Positions 32,256-40,649 of a stretch of 64,000 bases of DNA are shown one piece after another. The notes under the pieces are model-generated. The model searched no databases, was not told where the DNA came from, and was given only the letters and a program-made list of their open reading frames with translations. This DNA comes from Myxococcales bacterium 68-20 (GTDB lineage Bacteria > Myxococcota_A > Polyangia > Polyangiales > Polyangiaceae), in contig MKVQ01000010.1 of assembly GCA_001899635.1 (NCBI GenBank), forward strand, positions 1 through 64,000. The letters run 5' to 3'. Within the stretch, counting starts at the first letter, position 1; every line of letters begins with the position of its first letter. Made by a program: the position numbers and the translations under genes.

Positions 32256-32876
32256 TTGCTCACGGTGGAGCCGTCGCTCGTGGTTGCCACCTCCTCCAAC
32301 ATCGCGCGTACATCGTCCGAACGTGACGTGGATGCCCGTGTGAAAGCCCCCTCCGCCAACGAGGTGCTGCGCGCCATCGTCGACGAGCACTACGACTTCG
32401 TGTGGCGTTCTCTCAGGAGACTCGGGGTCCGTCCGCCGGATACGGACGACGCGACTCAGCAAGTCTTCCTCGTCGTCGCCAGCAAGCTCGCGAGCATCGA
32501 ACCCGGCAAGGAGCGCACGTACCTCTTCGGGGTCGTCATGCGCGTCGCCGCCAACACGCGCCGCGCGCGGGCAAGGCTCCGCGAAGTCCCCGAAGAGGAC
32601 GCGCTGGATGTTCATTTCGTCCTGCCGACGGTCGAGGCTCGCCTCGATCGCGCGCAAGCCCGAGCGGTGCTCGACAAAGTCCTCGCCGACATGGCGGACG
32701 AGCTCCGTGTCGTCTTCGTCCTCCACGTCCTCGAGGAGCTCCCGCTCGCCGAGATCGCGGCCATGGTCGAGGCGCCGCTCACCACAGTCGTCTCGCGTCT
32801 GAGACGAGCTCGCGAAGAACTGGATGCCGCCGTCACGCGCCTCCAGGCGCGCGAGCAAGGAGTCCATCGTGTCTGA
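32256..32876 (+). CDS. ECF-type RNA polymerase sigma factor
   Basis: A protein of up to 206 residues. Region 2 spans about 35-95 (DEHYDFVWRSLRRLG, DTDDATQQVFLVVASKL, RTYLFGVVMRVAANTRR) and region 4 about 130-195 with helix-turn-helix LPLAEIAAMVEAPLTTVVSRLRRAREEL. The linker and size fit group 4 (ECF) factors. It should direct RNA polymerase to a dedicated promoter set, probably including its own cluster. The start is uncertain: TTG 32256 gives the full frame, and GTG at 32265, 32328 or 32340 are alternatives, all upstream of region 2. Its last 8 bp overlap the next gene. Confidence 0.88.
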   Translation: MLTVEPSLVVATSSNIARTSSERDVDARVKAPSANEVLRAIVDEHYDFVWRSLRRLGVRPPDTDDATQQVFLVVASKLASIEPGKERTYLFGVVMRVAANTRRARARLREVPEEDALDVHFVLPTVEARLDRAQARAVLDKVLADMADELRVVFVLHVLEELPLAEIAAMVEAPLTTVVSRLRRAREELDAAVTRLQAREQGVHRV

Positions 32877-33663
32877 TCTCGAACACGACCTTGCCTTGCG
32901 CGCTCAACGCGAGCAAGCCAAGCGAGACATCATCGACTCGTCGCTGGACGACGTTCCTCCGCCGGGAGGCAAAGCGCAGTTGCTCGCCGCGCTGAACCTC
33001 GCCGCCTCCGACGGAAAGACGGCTGCAGAAGCGCCCCGTTCGCGCCCGTTCGGCGGAAGCGCCGCGTACATCGTCGGTCTCGCGCTCGTCGTCGGGGCCG
33101 GCGCCGCCTTCCTCTCGACCAGCACCGCGGAAGGTCCCCACGTCGGGCCGGCAGCGTCGACGTCGGAAGCGGCCGCGACCCAGGTCGTCGCGCCGCTCGG
33201 CGAGCCTGGTCCGCCCACGGCCCTCGTTGCTCCGCCGGAGAAGGAGGCCGCATCGTCCTCGCCGGCGAATCTCCCGGTCGCCGAGCCGGCGCCGGTCCCG
33301 AGCTCGAACGTGCGCGCGGCGCGGAGTGCTCCTCTCACCAAGGCGCGCTCCGAGTCGACGCTCGGTCGAGAGGTCGCGCGCATGACCGCCGCGCGGTCGG
33401 CCCTCGCGGCGGGCGACACGGCACGCACCCTGGAGCTCCTCGATTCGTACGAGTCCGAGTTCCCCCACGGCGCGTTCTCGGTGGAGGTCTCGGTCTTGCG
33501 CGTCGAGTCGCTCGCGCGAAGTGGACGAATGGACGAAGCGCGCCGCGTGGGCGAACGCTTCCTCAACGAACATCCTCACGGCCTGCCCGCGAGCCGCGTC
33601 GCCGCAACGCTCGGGGTTCCCAGCGCACCCGAGGCCGAACCAGCGCCCGCTCCCATTCGCTGA
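32869..33663 (+). CDS. Single-pass TPR protein overlapping the sigma-factor gene; candidate anti-sigma partner
   Basis: A 264-residue protein. The N-terminal cytosolic part (about 1-60) is helical and charged (VSDLEHDLALRAQREQAKRD, PPPGGKAQLLAALNLA), followed by one membrane span (about 64-84, AAYIVGLALVVGAGAAF), a Pro/Ala/Ser periplasmic linker and a TPR-like C-terminal unit (about 175-255; ALAAGDTARTLELLDSYESE, ARSGRMDEARRVGERFLNEH). An 8-bp overlap with the sigma gene and a cytosolic N-domain plus periplasmic sensor layout match anti-sigma factors. No zinc-binding HxxxCxxC motif is present, so it is not a classical ZAS protein. GTG 32869 is chosen from the overlap. Confidence 0.78.
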   Translation: MSDLEHDLALRAQREQAKRDIIDSSLDDVPPPGGKAQLLAALNLAASDGKTAAEAPRSRPFGGSAAYIVGLALVVGAGAAFLSTSTAEGPHVGPAASTSEAAATQVVAPLGEPGPPTALVAPPEKEAASSSPANLPVAEPAPVPSSNVRAARSAPLTKARSESTLGREVARMTAARSALAAGDTARTLELLDSYESEFPHGAFSVEVSVLRVESLARSGRMDEARRVGERFLNEHPHGLPASRVAATLGVPSAPEAEPAPAPIR

Positions 33664-33682
33664 CGGACACCGTCGGTCCGTC
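33662..33682 (+). terminator. Hairpin between the sigma/TPR pair and the lipoprotein genes
   Basis: GACGGAC (33662-33668) pairs with GTCCGTC (33676-33682) around a 7-nt loop, starting within the stop codon of the TPR gene. It lies 6 nt before AAGGAG. It could attenuate transcription into the lipoprotein block or mask its ribosome binding site. Confidence 0.4.
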
Positions 33683-33688
33683 TTCCAA

Positions 33689-33694
33689 GGAGAT
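33689..33694 (+). promoter_or_regulatory. Strong Shine-Dalgarno site AAGGAG
   Basis: CCAAGGAGATAC precedes the ATG at 33697. This is one of few clear ribosome binding sites in the window and fixes the start of the first lipoprotein gene of the block. Confidence 0.6.
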
Positions 33695-33696
33695 AC

Positions 33697-34884
33697 ATGA
33701 GATTCCGCATTGTCGGGGGGCTATTGGCCCTTTCCCTCATCGCCTTCGTCGCGCCGTCGTGTTCGGCTCCGAAGTCGCTCGGTTTTGGAGAGGATATCGA
33801 CGTACCGAGCTTCTCCTCGAGCGACGCTGGAGAGGCCGACGCCTCCGAAGACGGTGGCCTCATCACGTACTGTCCGTCGAGCGCATGTCCCCCGGGATGG
33901 ACGACCTGCCCGAACTCGCGCTTTCCGTGCGACACGAACGTGAACGTGGACTCGACCAACTGTGGGGCTTGCGGCGTCGTCTGCCCTCAGGGCGGCGGGA
34001 GCGAATCGTACGTTTGCGTCGAGGGCGAGTGCACGATGAAGTGCACCGACCACGCCTTCGATTGCGACGGATTGCCGGACAACGGATGCGAGGCGCGCGC
34101 ATCGTCGCGCGAATCGTGCGGAGGATGCGGGATCAAGTGTGAGGATCCGGACAAGCCCTGCGTGCGGGAGACGAACTCTAGCCCGTACGAATGCGGGTGT
34201 CCGTGGGGCAAGACGGCGTGTGGAGGGAGGTGCGTCGACGTTCAGAGCGACGAGCGGAACTGTTCGGCGTGCGGCGTCGCGTGCGATCCCACCGGGCCAG
34301 GCTTGCCGGAGCGTCCGAACGCCATCTACGGCTGCACTAACGGAGAGTGCGGCCGAATGAAGTGCAAGCCGGGCTTTGCCAATTGCGACGGCGACCCCGA
34401 GAACGGCTGCGAAACATCGACGAAGACGAAGGACAATTGTGGCGTTTGCGGGCGCGCGTGCACCGGCGACAAAGAGTGCCGAATTTTCGGCCCCAACAGG
34501 GTTCCTACGTGCTTGTGTGAGCCGGGCTTCACCCAGTGCGGTCCGCCGTGCCCGGAAGGTTCCATCTGCGACGCGCAGTGCGCCGATCTGACTTCGGATC
34601 GAGCCAACTGCGGAGCCTGCGGCGTCGCCTGCAACGCCAACATCCCAAACGCGTTCGGCTCGTGCAACTACGGCGCGTGCACGTACGGATGCAACCTGGG
34701 GTGGGCGGACTGCAACGACAGCGGCGGCGATGGATGCGAGACCAACACCAAGAACGATCCGAACAACTGCGGCGGATGCGGCATCACATGCGATCTCCTT
34801 CTCGGTCAGGCGTGCGTGGCGGGGCGGTGCGTCGTCGAGCCGTGCAGTGACCTCGAACGCGATGCAGGAGACATTGCCCGATGA
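33697..34884 (+). CDS. Cys-rich repeat lipoprotein
   Basis: A 395-residue exported lipoprotein (lipobox VAPSC, Cys about 22). The mature protein carries about 50 Cys in recurrent modules: NCGACGVVC or NCSACGVAC type phrases alternating with CDGxxxNGCE type phrases (LPDNGCEARASS, DPENGCETSTKT, GGDGCETNTKN). At least five module copies are seen, giving a disulfide-knit rod. Such repeats are typical of Polyangiales surface proteins (recalled) and of no known enzyme. Its TGA overlaps the ATG of the next gene as ATGA. Codon use is less GC-biased than in housekeeping genes nearby. Confidence 0.85.
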   Translation: MRFRIVGGLLALSLIAFVAPSCSAPKSLGFGEDIDVPSFSSSDAGEADASEDGGLITYCPSSACPPGWTTCPNSRFPCDTNVNVDSTNCGACGVVCPQGGGSESYVCVEGECTMKCTDHAFDCDGLPDNGCEARASSRESCGGCGIKCEDPDKPCVRETNSSPYECGCPWGKTACGGRCVDVQSDERNCSACGVACDPTGPGLPERPNAIYGCTNGECGRMKCKPGFANCDGDPENGCETSTKTKDNCGVCGRACTGDKECRIFGPNRVPTCLCEPGFTQCGPPCPEGSICDAQCADLTSDRANCGACGVACNANIPNAFGSCNYGACTYGCNLGWADCNDSGGDGCETNTKNDPNNCGGCGITCDLLLGQACVAGRCVVEPCSDLERDAGDIAR

Positions 34885-36092
34885 CGGCGAACACGACGTA
34901 TCCGGTTCTGCGATGGCTTGCGGCTTCCGCGCTTGGGTGTGCGGGCGCGGGCTTGTGCCTTGGCGCGTGCGCCTCGAGCGAAGAGCTGGTCGAGGTCCGA
35001 GAGCCTGACGCCTCCGCGATGCTGCCTCCGGCTGACGCGGGGGCGAGCACCGACGCCGACGCGGACGCCGACGCGGAGCAATGCACGGCCGATGATTGCG
35101 AGTTCTACCCGGCCGAATGCGCCCCCGACGTCTTCTGTCCGAACGGCCCCTTCGATCCAACGGATCCGACGGTCGCGATGGACTGGCGGACGCGCGTGTT
35201 CGCGATCCTCGGCCGTTCGCGCTCGGACGTCTGGATGGCGGGAGCCGCCGGTTCGGTGGCCCACTACGACGGCGCCGCGTGGACGGTCTCCGAGCTCGCG
35301 GTCAAGGAGTCTCAGCGCGTCTTGTGGCTTCCCAGCAGGGGCGAGGTCACGATGGCCAATCCGCTCTCCGTTCGCACGCGTAGCCTTCCCGTGGGAGACG
35401 CCGGAGCGGCGTCGGCCGGGGGCTGGACGGCGCGAGCGATCAAGCTCCCGGCGGGCTACTCCGACAGGGAGGTCTGGTCCGCGTGGGCGCCGCCTGGCAC
35501 AGACACGCTATGGGTCGGGGCGGCGGCCAACCTTTGGAGGCTTCGGCTCACCGAAGACTCCGAGCTCGAGGGGCTCGCCGGAATCGGTACGGCGGTCTGC
35601 AACAAGATCCAATGCGGTCGTCTCCGTCGTCTCCATGGCGCGTCCGCGAGCACCCTGTTTGGCGTCGGCGAAGTCGGTCGTATCGTGCGGATCTCCGGCG
35701 CGGACACCGACGCGCCGTCCGCGTTGCCGCTCAACTCGCGGACATGGGTAGGGCTCAACGGCGTGTGGGCGGCTTCGGACACGGACGCATGGGCCGTCGG
35801 TGGAACAGGAACGATTCGTCACTACACGGGCGATGAGATCAACTGGGACGCCGTGACTGACGTTCCGACGGACGTCGACCTCAACGCGGTGTGGGGCACG
35901 TCACCCGACGACGTGTGGGCAGTGGGAGACGCGGGTGTCGTTCTTCATTTCGACGGACAGAAGTGGTCCCGGATGAAGATCGCCGGACTCGGCAATCGCC
36001 GGCCCGACCTCTACGCCGTTTGGGCACCCGAGCCAGGCCACGTCTGGATCGGCGGTCAGGGCATCCTTGTCGCTCTCGGAGGAAAACCATGA
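34881..36092 (+). CDS. Beta-propeller-like lipoprotein
   Basis: A 403-residue exported lipoprotein (lipobox LGAC, Cys about 30) with an Ala/Asp-rich linker (ADADADADAE). From about residue 95 on, blade-like repeats recur: RSDVWMAGAAGSVAHYDGAA, ASDTDAWAVGGTGTIRHYTG, SPDDVWAVGDAGVVLHFDG and EPGHVWIGGQGILVALGG, that is W-A-V-G-x-x-G followed by a hydrophobic strand. This resembles BNR/Kelch-like propellers of bacterial surface proteins. No catalytic residues are recognised. It overlaps both neighbours as ATGA, so it is translated from the same mRNA as the whole block. Confidence 0.85.
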   Translation: MTANTTYPVLRWLAASALGCAGAGLCLGACASSEELVEVREPDASAMLPPADAGASTDADADADAEQCTADDCEFYPAECAPDVFCPNGPFDPTDPTVAMDWRTRVFAILGRSRSDVWMAGAAGSVAHYDGAAWTVSELAVKESQRVLWLPSRGEVTMANPLSVRTRSLPVGDAGAASAGGWTARAIKLPAGYSDREVWSAWAPPGTDTLWVGAAANLWRLRLTEDSELEGLAGIGTAVCNKIQCGRLRRLHGASASTLFGVGEVGRIVRISGADTDAPSALPLNSRTWVGLNGVWAASDTDAWAVGGTGTIRHYTGDEINWDAVTDVPTDVDLNAVWGTSPDDVWAVGDAGVVLHFDGQKWSRMKIAGLGNRRPDLYAVWAPEPGHVWIGGQGILVALGGKP

Positions 36093-37522
36093 GACGAGCC
36101 TTGCTCATTGCTGGCCCGTGCGTCGCGTTCTCGATCGTCGTCGCTTGCGCATCCCCCGCGGACGTGACGCTGGGGCAGTTCGCAGATGCAGGCGGGACGC
36201 CATCCGTCGTTCCGACCGAAGAAGAGGCCTCCGCGGATCCGCCGCGCGATGCGGGCAGTCCCCCCGTCCGCTCCTCGTGCAGCGACGCCGGGTGGTGCGC
36301 GACCGAGTTGCCCGAGGATGACCTCGATGTTCGGGATATTTTGCCTTTCGAGGGGCGCGCTTTCGCCATTGCCGAGAGCCAGACTCTGGGCGTGAAAACG
36401 CTCGAGTGGGACCCGTCGAACGGGTGGCGCTACATCGACGACAACACGCAGAACGCCTACGGCTCCGGTGCCTACGCAGGGACACTCTGGGGGCCGAACG
36501 AAAACGAGATCTATTACGGTGTCGCTCCGGGCTTCATCTACCACGGCACACGGAAGGATCCCTCGTCTCCGTGGTCGTGGGAGCGCAGCCGGCTCGAAGA
36601 TCATGGCCAAGGCAGCCCCGAGCTCGATCACGGCCACTTCGAGCACCAAAAGTGGGCGAACACGAATTCCGCCAAGGCCGCAGCAGTCGGCGTCTGGGGG
36701 CGCTCGGAGGACGACGTATACGCGTGGTACGCGAACACGATCTTCCGCCGTCAGGTGGACGATGGCGGTCAGGCCTCATGGGTCGTCGAGCATGTCGTGG
36801 AAGACGCGACGACCCCGAGCGAAGCACTCTACGTGCTCAGCGCGTCCGGAAGCGGCCCCGGTGACATGTGGTTTTCGGGGGCGCGCGCCCGCTACATCAA
36901 CGGGCGGGCGTACGTGTGTCCGATCGTCTTGCACAAGACCGCCGACGGCTACACCCGCGTGGTGGATCACGTCGTCAAACCGGCGACCCAGCCTGCGGGC
37001 ACGTGCACGATAAAGCCGGGCCACAATCATTTGATTTATAAAGTTTTCATTGCTGGCATGACGTTCACTGGTCCGGTGAACATCAGTGGCTACATCCCCC
37101 GCATCGAGTCATCGGGGCCGAACGCCGCTGTCGGTATGCACGATGGGCATCTCATTTACATGCGCGATGATGACGAATGGTCCGGCGTGGCGAATCCAGT
37201 CAGTTTTACACCGGTGCATTCGATTAATGACGTCCCAGCGTACTTGAGCTCCATCTGGATCAACGGAGAGGATGCGTGGCTCAGTGCTTGGGGAGCCGTG
37301 CTCAAGACCGATACGAATCACGAACGGTGGAAAAATGGTGATCCAATTGGGACGGATTACCAGATGAAAACGAACCAGGTCGACGGCGGGCTCTACGAGG
37401 TCTCGACCATCGCACTCAACGGAGCGGCGCTCGACGTGCCGTTCCATCAAGTTCGCGGCACCTCCAACACCAACATCTGGGCAGTCGGACAGCGCTATGC
37501 TCTTCACAAGACGACACCTTGA
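36089..37522 (+). CDS. Second propeller-like lipoprotein, with AT-rich 3' half
   Basis: A 477-residue exported lipoprotein (lipobox VVAC, Cys about 20). The middle and C-terminal parts have irregular blade-like motifs (GTLWGPNENEIYYGVAPGF, GVWGRSEDDVYAWYANTIF, SIWINGEDAWLSAWGAVLK, NTNIWAVGQRYALHK). It is a divergent relative of the gene upstream. Sequence from about 37020 to 37400 is clearly richer in A/T than its surroundings (codons such as ATT, TTT, AAA, TTG), unlike any other gene here, suggesting recent acquisition or weak codon selection. ATG 36089 overlaps the previous stop as ATGA; the 3' end overlaps the next gene by 26 bp. Confidence 0.82.
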   Translation: MRRALLIAGPCVAFSIVVACASPADVTLGQFADAGGTPSVVPTEEEASADPPRDAGSPPVRSSCSDAGWCATELPEDDLDVRDILPFEGRAFAIAESQTLGVKTLEWDPSNGWRYIDDNTQNAYGSGAYAGTLWGPNENEIYYGVAPGFIYHGTRKDPSSPWSWERSRLEDHGQGSPELDHGHFEHQKWANTNSAKAAAVGVWGRSEDDVYAWYANTIFRRQVDDGGQASWVVEHVVEDATTPSEALYVLSASGSGPGDMWFSGARARYINGRAYVCPIVLHKTADGYTRVVDHVVKPATQPAGTCTIKPGHNHLIYKVFIAGMTFTGPVNISGYIPRIESSGPNAAVGMHDGHLIYMRDDDEWSGVANPVSFTPVHSINDVPAYLSSIWINGEDAWLSAWGAVLKTDTNHERWKNGDPIGTDYQMKTNQVDGGLYEVSTIALNGAALDVPFHQVRGTSNTNIWAVGQRYALHKTTP

Positions 37523-38828
37523 CCGCGCGCACATCGTCCTGGCGGCGATGCTTCTTGCCGCGGTCGGTGGCTTGGCCAGCTGCGCCAGCAGCGAGGACAA
37601 CGCCGAACGCAGCGAAGGGTCGATCGACGGCGGCCCCGACACACAGGACGCAGAAGCTGGCATCGACGCGGCGACCCCGCGGGACGCCGGCTGGAGCGAC
37701 GCAGCGCCGCCGCCAGTCGTGTGTGCGACGCCGCCGTGCGCGACGGCGCTCGTGACCACGCGTGGCGCGCGTCCGGACGATCTGGACGAGGGCTTCTGCG
37801 CGCTTCTCGACGACGGCACGGTCGCCTGCTGGGGCTCCAATCAAGTCGGGCAGCTCGGCCGGGGAGAGGAAGCCGAGCGGGCGGGAAGCTCGACGCCCGA
37901 ACGCGTGGTGGGCGTGTCGAACGTCGTCGAGCTCGATCATACGTGCGCCGTCGACAAGAGCGGCGGCGTCTGGTGCTGGGGAACAGGCCCGTTCCTTCGT
38001 GGGGACGGGGGCGCGCGGACGATCGAGCGCACGCCCGTGAAGCTCGATCTTCCCGCGTCGACCAAGGTAGGGCTCGGGTACGACGTGGCCTGCGCCGTCG
38101 TCGAGGGAGGCCTTCGCTGCTGGGGCAGCAACGCGGACGGTCAGCTCGGACCGCTTGGCTCCGCGGAAGATGGTCAGTCGAAGCTCATGAAGCTTCCGGA
38201 CGGCGCGCCGGTCCGTTCGCTGGGAGTTGGGCGAGCCACCTTCGTTCTTCGGGAAGATGGCGAGCTCCTGACGTGGGGAGCCAATCCTCCGATCGGACGC
38301 ATGTCGTCCATCTTTCCGGATCCGTACCCTGCGGCGGTGGAGATTGCTGGCGTCTCCTCGATCGACCTCGTCTACGACGATGCGTGCGCGACGGCAGGGG
38401 GCTACGGCTTCTGCTGGGGCGCGCCGACACACTGGAAGCACAAGTCCGCGATCGGACGAGCGCTGCCCGAAGCCCTCGCGAGCTCGGAGCCGTTCGTTCA
38501 GATCTCCACGACGCGCACGCACACCTTCGATTGGGATGACGTGCAAGGCACACGATGGTGCGCCGTCGCAGCGTCGGGCGCTCTCTACTGCTGGGGGCTG
38601 AACACGAACGGACAGGCCGGAGACGGCACACAAGAGTTCGCGATACGTCCGTCGTTGGTGAAAGGGCTCCCGACGGAGGTGGCGGCGGTCCGAACCACGC
38701 GGGACACGACGTGCGCGCTGCTCACGAGCGGCAAGGTCTACTGCTGGGGAGGCAACTATTACGGCCAGCTCGGCAACGGTCAGATTCGGGGGAGAAGCTT
38801 GGTTCCGGTGGAGGTGGTGCTCCCATGA
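37497..38828 (+). CDS. RCC1-repeat lipoprotein
   Basis: A 443-residue exported lipoprotein (lipobox GLASC, Cys about 29). RCC1-type propeller blades are seen as VACWGSNQVGQLGRG, VWCWGTGPF, LRCWGSNADGQLGPLG, LLTWGANPP, LYCWGLNTNGQAGDGT and VYCWGGNYYGQLGNG. The W-G-x-N-x-x-G-Q-x-G signature is repeated about six times and most blades carry a Cys pair, fitting an oxidising extracellular site. A propeller of this kind is usually a binding platform. The ATG at 37497 lies 26 bp before the previous gene ends. Confidence 0.9.
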   Translation: MLFTRRHLDRAHIVLAAMLLAAVGGLASCASSEDNAERSEGSIDGGPDTQDAEAGIDAATPRDAGWSDAAPPPVVCATPPCATALVTTRGARPDDLDEGFCALLDDGTVACWGSNQVGQLGRGEEAERAGSSTPERVVGVSNVVELDHTCAVDKSGGVWCWGTGPFLRGDGGARTIERTPVKLDLPASTKVGLGYDVACAVVEGGLRCWGSNADGQLGPLGSAEDGQSKLMKLPDGAPVRSLGVGRATFVLREDGELLTWGANPPIGRMSSIFPDPYPAAVEIAGVSSIDLVYDDACATAGGYGFCWGAPTHWKHKSAIGRALPEALASSEPFVQISTTRTHTFDWDDVQGTRWCAVAASGALYCWGLNTNGQAGDGTQEFAIRPSLVKGLPTEVAAVRTTRDTTCALLTSGKVYCWGGNYYGQLGNGQIRGRSLVPVEVVLP

Positions 38829-40597
38829 ATGTGCGCATTCTCAACGTAGCGATCGTGTCCGCCGTCGGAACGGCGCTCGCTGCCGTCGTGGCATGCACCG
38901 AGGACCGCAGCGGGTTCGAAACGCCACCGGCAACCTTCGTAGTCGAAGGGGAAGCGGACGCGGGGACGTGCCCGCTGCAGTGCTCGCTCGACGGCCGCTC
39001 GGTCATCCGGTCGTGCAGCGGTGAGGTGGTCGAGGCGTGCGCGGCTGACCAGGCGTGCGGCGCCGCCTTGTGTCAGGAGCCATGCGCGGCCGCGGCCGCG
39101 GACAAGAGCTCGAACGGCTGCGAGTTCTACCTCTTCCCGCCGCCCGGGCCCCCGGGCCAAGACGACGCCTGCTTCGCGACGTTCATCGTCAATACGTCGG
39201 CCCAGCCGACGGAGCTGACGCTCGACCTCGATGGGGTTCCCGCGAACCTGTCGGAATCGATGTATCGCACGGCTTCGGGCGAGGCGACGTTGATCAAACA
39301 CTCGGGGCCCATCCCGCCAGGAGAGAGCGTGGTCTTGTTCGTCTCCGATCGCGATCCGGAGGAGCCTAAGCTGGACACCCACGACAATGCCTGTCCGTCC
39401 GGCGTCAAGCCCGTGTACCTCCTCAAGCCCACGATGCGCGTGTCGGGGGTCGGGCGATCGTATCGCTTGAAGGCATCGAATCCGGTGTCGTCGGTCGCCA
39501 TGTATCCGTTCGGCGGCGCGGCCAGCTTTCGGCCAGCGACCACGCTTCTCTTGCCCAGCGTGACGTGGGGAACGCAGCACATCGTCGTCGGGTCGTGGGG
39601 AGCGTCCGCAGGCGTGCCCCAAACGCACATCGTTGCGTCGTCGGACGACACGGAGGTCACGCTCCTTCCGTCGGTCGAGATTCAAAATGGTCCGGGTTTC
39701 ATGGGCGGTGCAGCGAAGGTGCCGCTCACCTATCGTATGAGCCGAGGCGAGTTCGTTCAGTTCACGCAGCACGAGGAACTGAAGGGGACCATGGTCCTGT
39801 CGAACAAGCCAACGACGGTCTTCTCGTCGCATACCTGCGCCAACGTTCCGAATGAATCGGGGGCATGCGACATGCTCTTTCAACAGATCCCCACGTTCGA
39901 GCAGTGGGGATCGGAGTACGCGGCCGTCGGCTATCGTCCTCGCGTCGGCAACGAGCGTGAGCCGATGCCCTACCGAATCGTCGCCGCGCGCGACGGGACG
40001 CGCTTCGACTACGATCCGGCGATCCCTGCCGGTGCGCCGACGGAGCTCTCCGCGGGCGAGTCGGCGACGTTCCCCGCGGGCGTGGGGGACGCCTTCGTCG
40101 TGCGCTCCCAGGATGCCGAGCACCCTTTCTATCTCGGGGCGTACATGACCGGGCGTCAAGGGGGCTACTACGGTTCGCCCGACTTCGGAGGGGCCGGAGA
40201 TCCGGACTTCGTCAACGTCATTCCCGCGCAGCAGTGGCTGAACTCGTACAGCTTCTACGCCGACCCAACGTACGCGGAGACCTCCCTCGTCATCGTGCGT
40301 GCGAAGAGCCACGGCTCGTTCAAGGACGTCTGGCTCGAATGCGCCGGGAACCTCGCGGACTGGAAGCCGATCGGGACGCGCGGTCAGTACGAGTACCTCC
40401 GCGTCGATCTCTCGCGCGGCGGGCGGGCGGGCGATCGCTTCGGGGACAAGGTTTGCCAGACCGGTCTCCATCGCATGCGAAGCGAGGGACCGTTCACGGC
40501 GACCTTGTGGGGTTGGGACTTCGCCGCCAGCTACGCGTATCCAGGCGGCATGGCCCACCGGAAGCTCGTCGAGACGCCGCTCGAACTGCTCCGGTGA
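38825..40597 (+). CDS. IgGFc-binding-domain lipoprotein
   Basis: A 590-residue exported lipoprotein (lipobox AVVAC, Cys about 24). A short Cys-rich module (about 45-100) precedes a large domain with the hallmarks of the IgGFc-binding N-terminal family: NGCEFYLF, YRLKASNPVSSVAMYPFGG, SNKPTTVFSSHTCANVP, CDMLFQQIPTFEQWGSEY, RIVAARDGTRFDYD, VIPAQQWLNSYSFY and a final YAYPGGM. The family name derives from animal mucin-like proteins; in bacteria the role is unknown but cell-surface adhesion or coat assembly is likely (inference). ATG 38825 overlaps the RCC1 gene stop as ATGA. It is the last gene of the block. Confidence 0.88.
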   Translation: MNVRILNVAIVSAVGTALAAVVACTEDRSGFETPPATFVVEGEADAGTCPLQCSLDGRSVIRSCSGEVVEACAADQACGAALCQEPCAAAAADKSSNGCEFYLFPPPGPPGQDDACFATFIVNTSAQPTELTLDLDGVPANLSESMYRTASGEATLIKHSGPIPPGESVVLFVSDRDPEEPKLDTHDNACPSGVKPVYLLKPTMRVSGVGRSYRLKASNPVSSVAMYPFGGAASFRPATTLLLPSVTWGTQHIVVGSWGASAGVPQTHIVASSDDTEVTLLPSVEIQNGPGFMGGAAKVPLTYRMSRGEFVQFTQHEELKGTMVLSNKPTTVFSSHTCANVPNESGACDMLFQQIPTFEQWGSEYAAVGYRPRVGNEREPMPYRIVAARDGTRFDYDPAIPAGAPTELSAGESATFPAGVGDAFVVRSQDAEHPFYLGAYMTGRQGGYYGSPDFGGAGDPDFVNVIPAQQWLNSYSFYADPTYAETSLVIVRAKSHGSFKDVWLECAGNLADWKPIGTRGQYEYLRVDLSRGGRAGDRFGDKVCQTGLHRMRSEGPFTATLWGWDFAASYAYPGGMAHRKLVETPLELLR

Positions 40598-40649
40598 CGC
40601 CCGAGATGCGGATGCGCCGCGGGGCAGCGGCGCGGTCCGCTCTCGCGAC

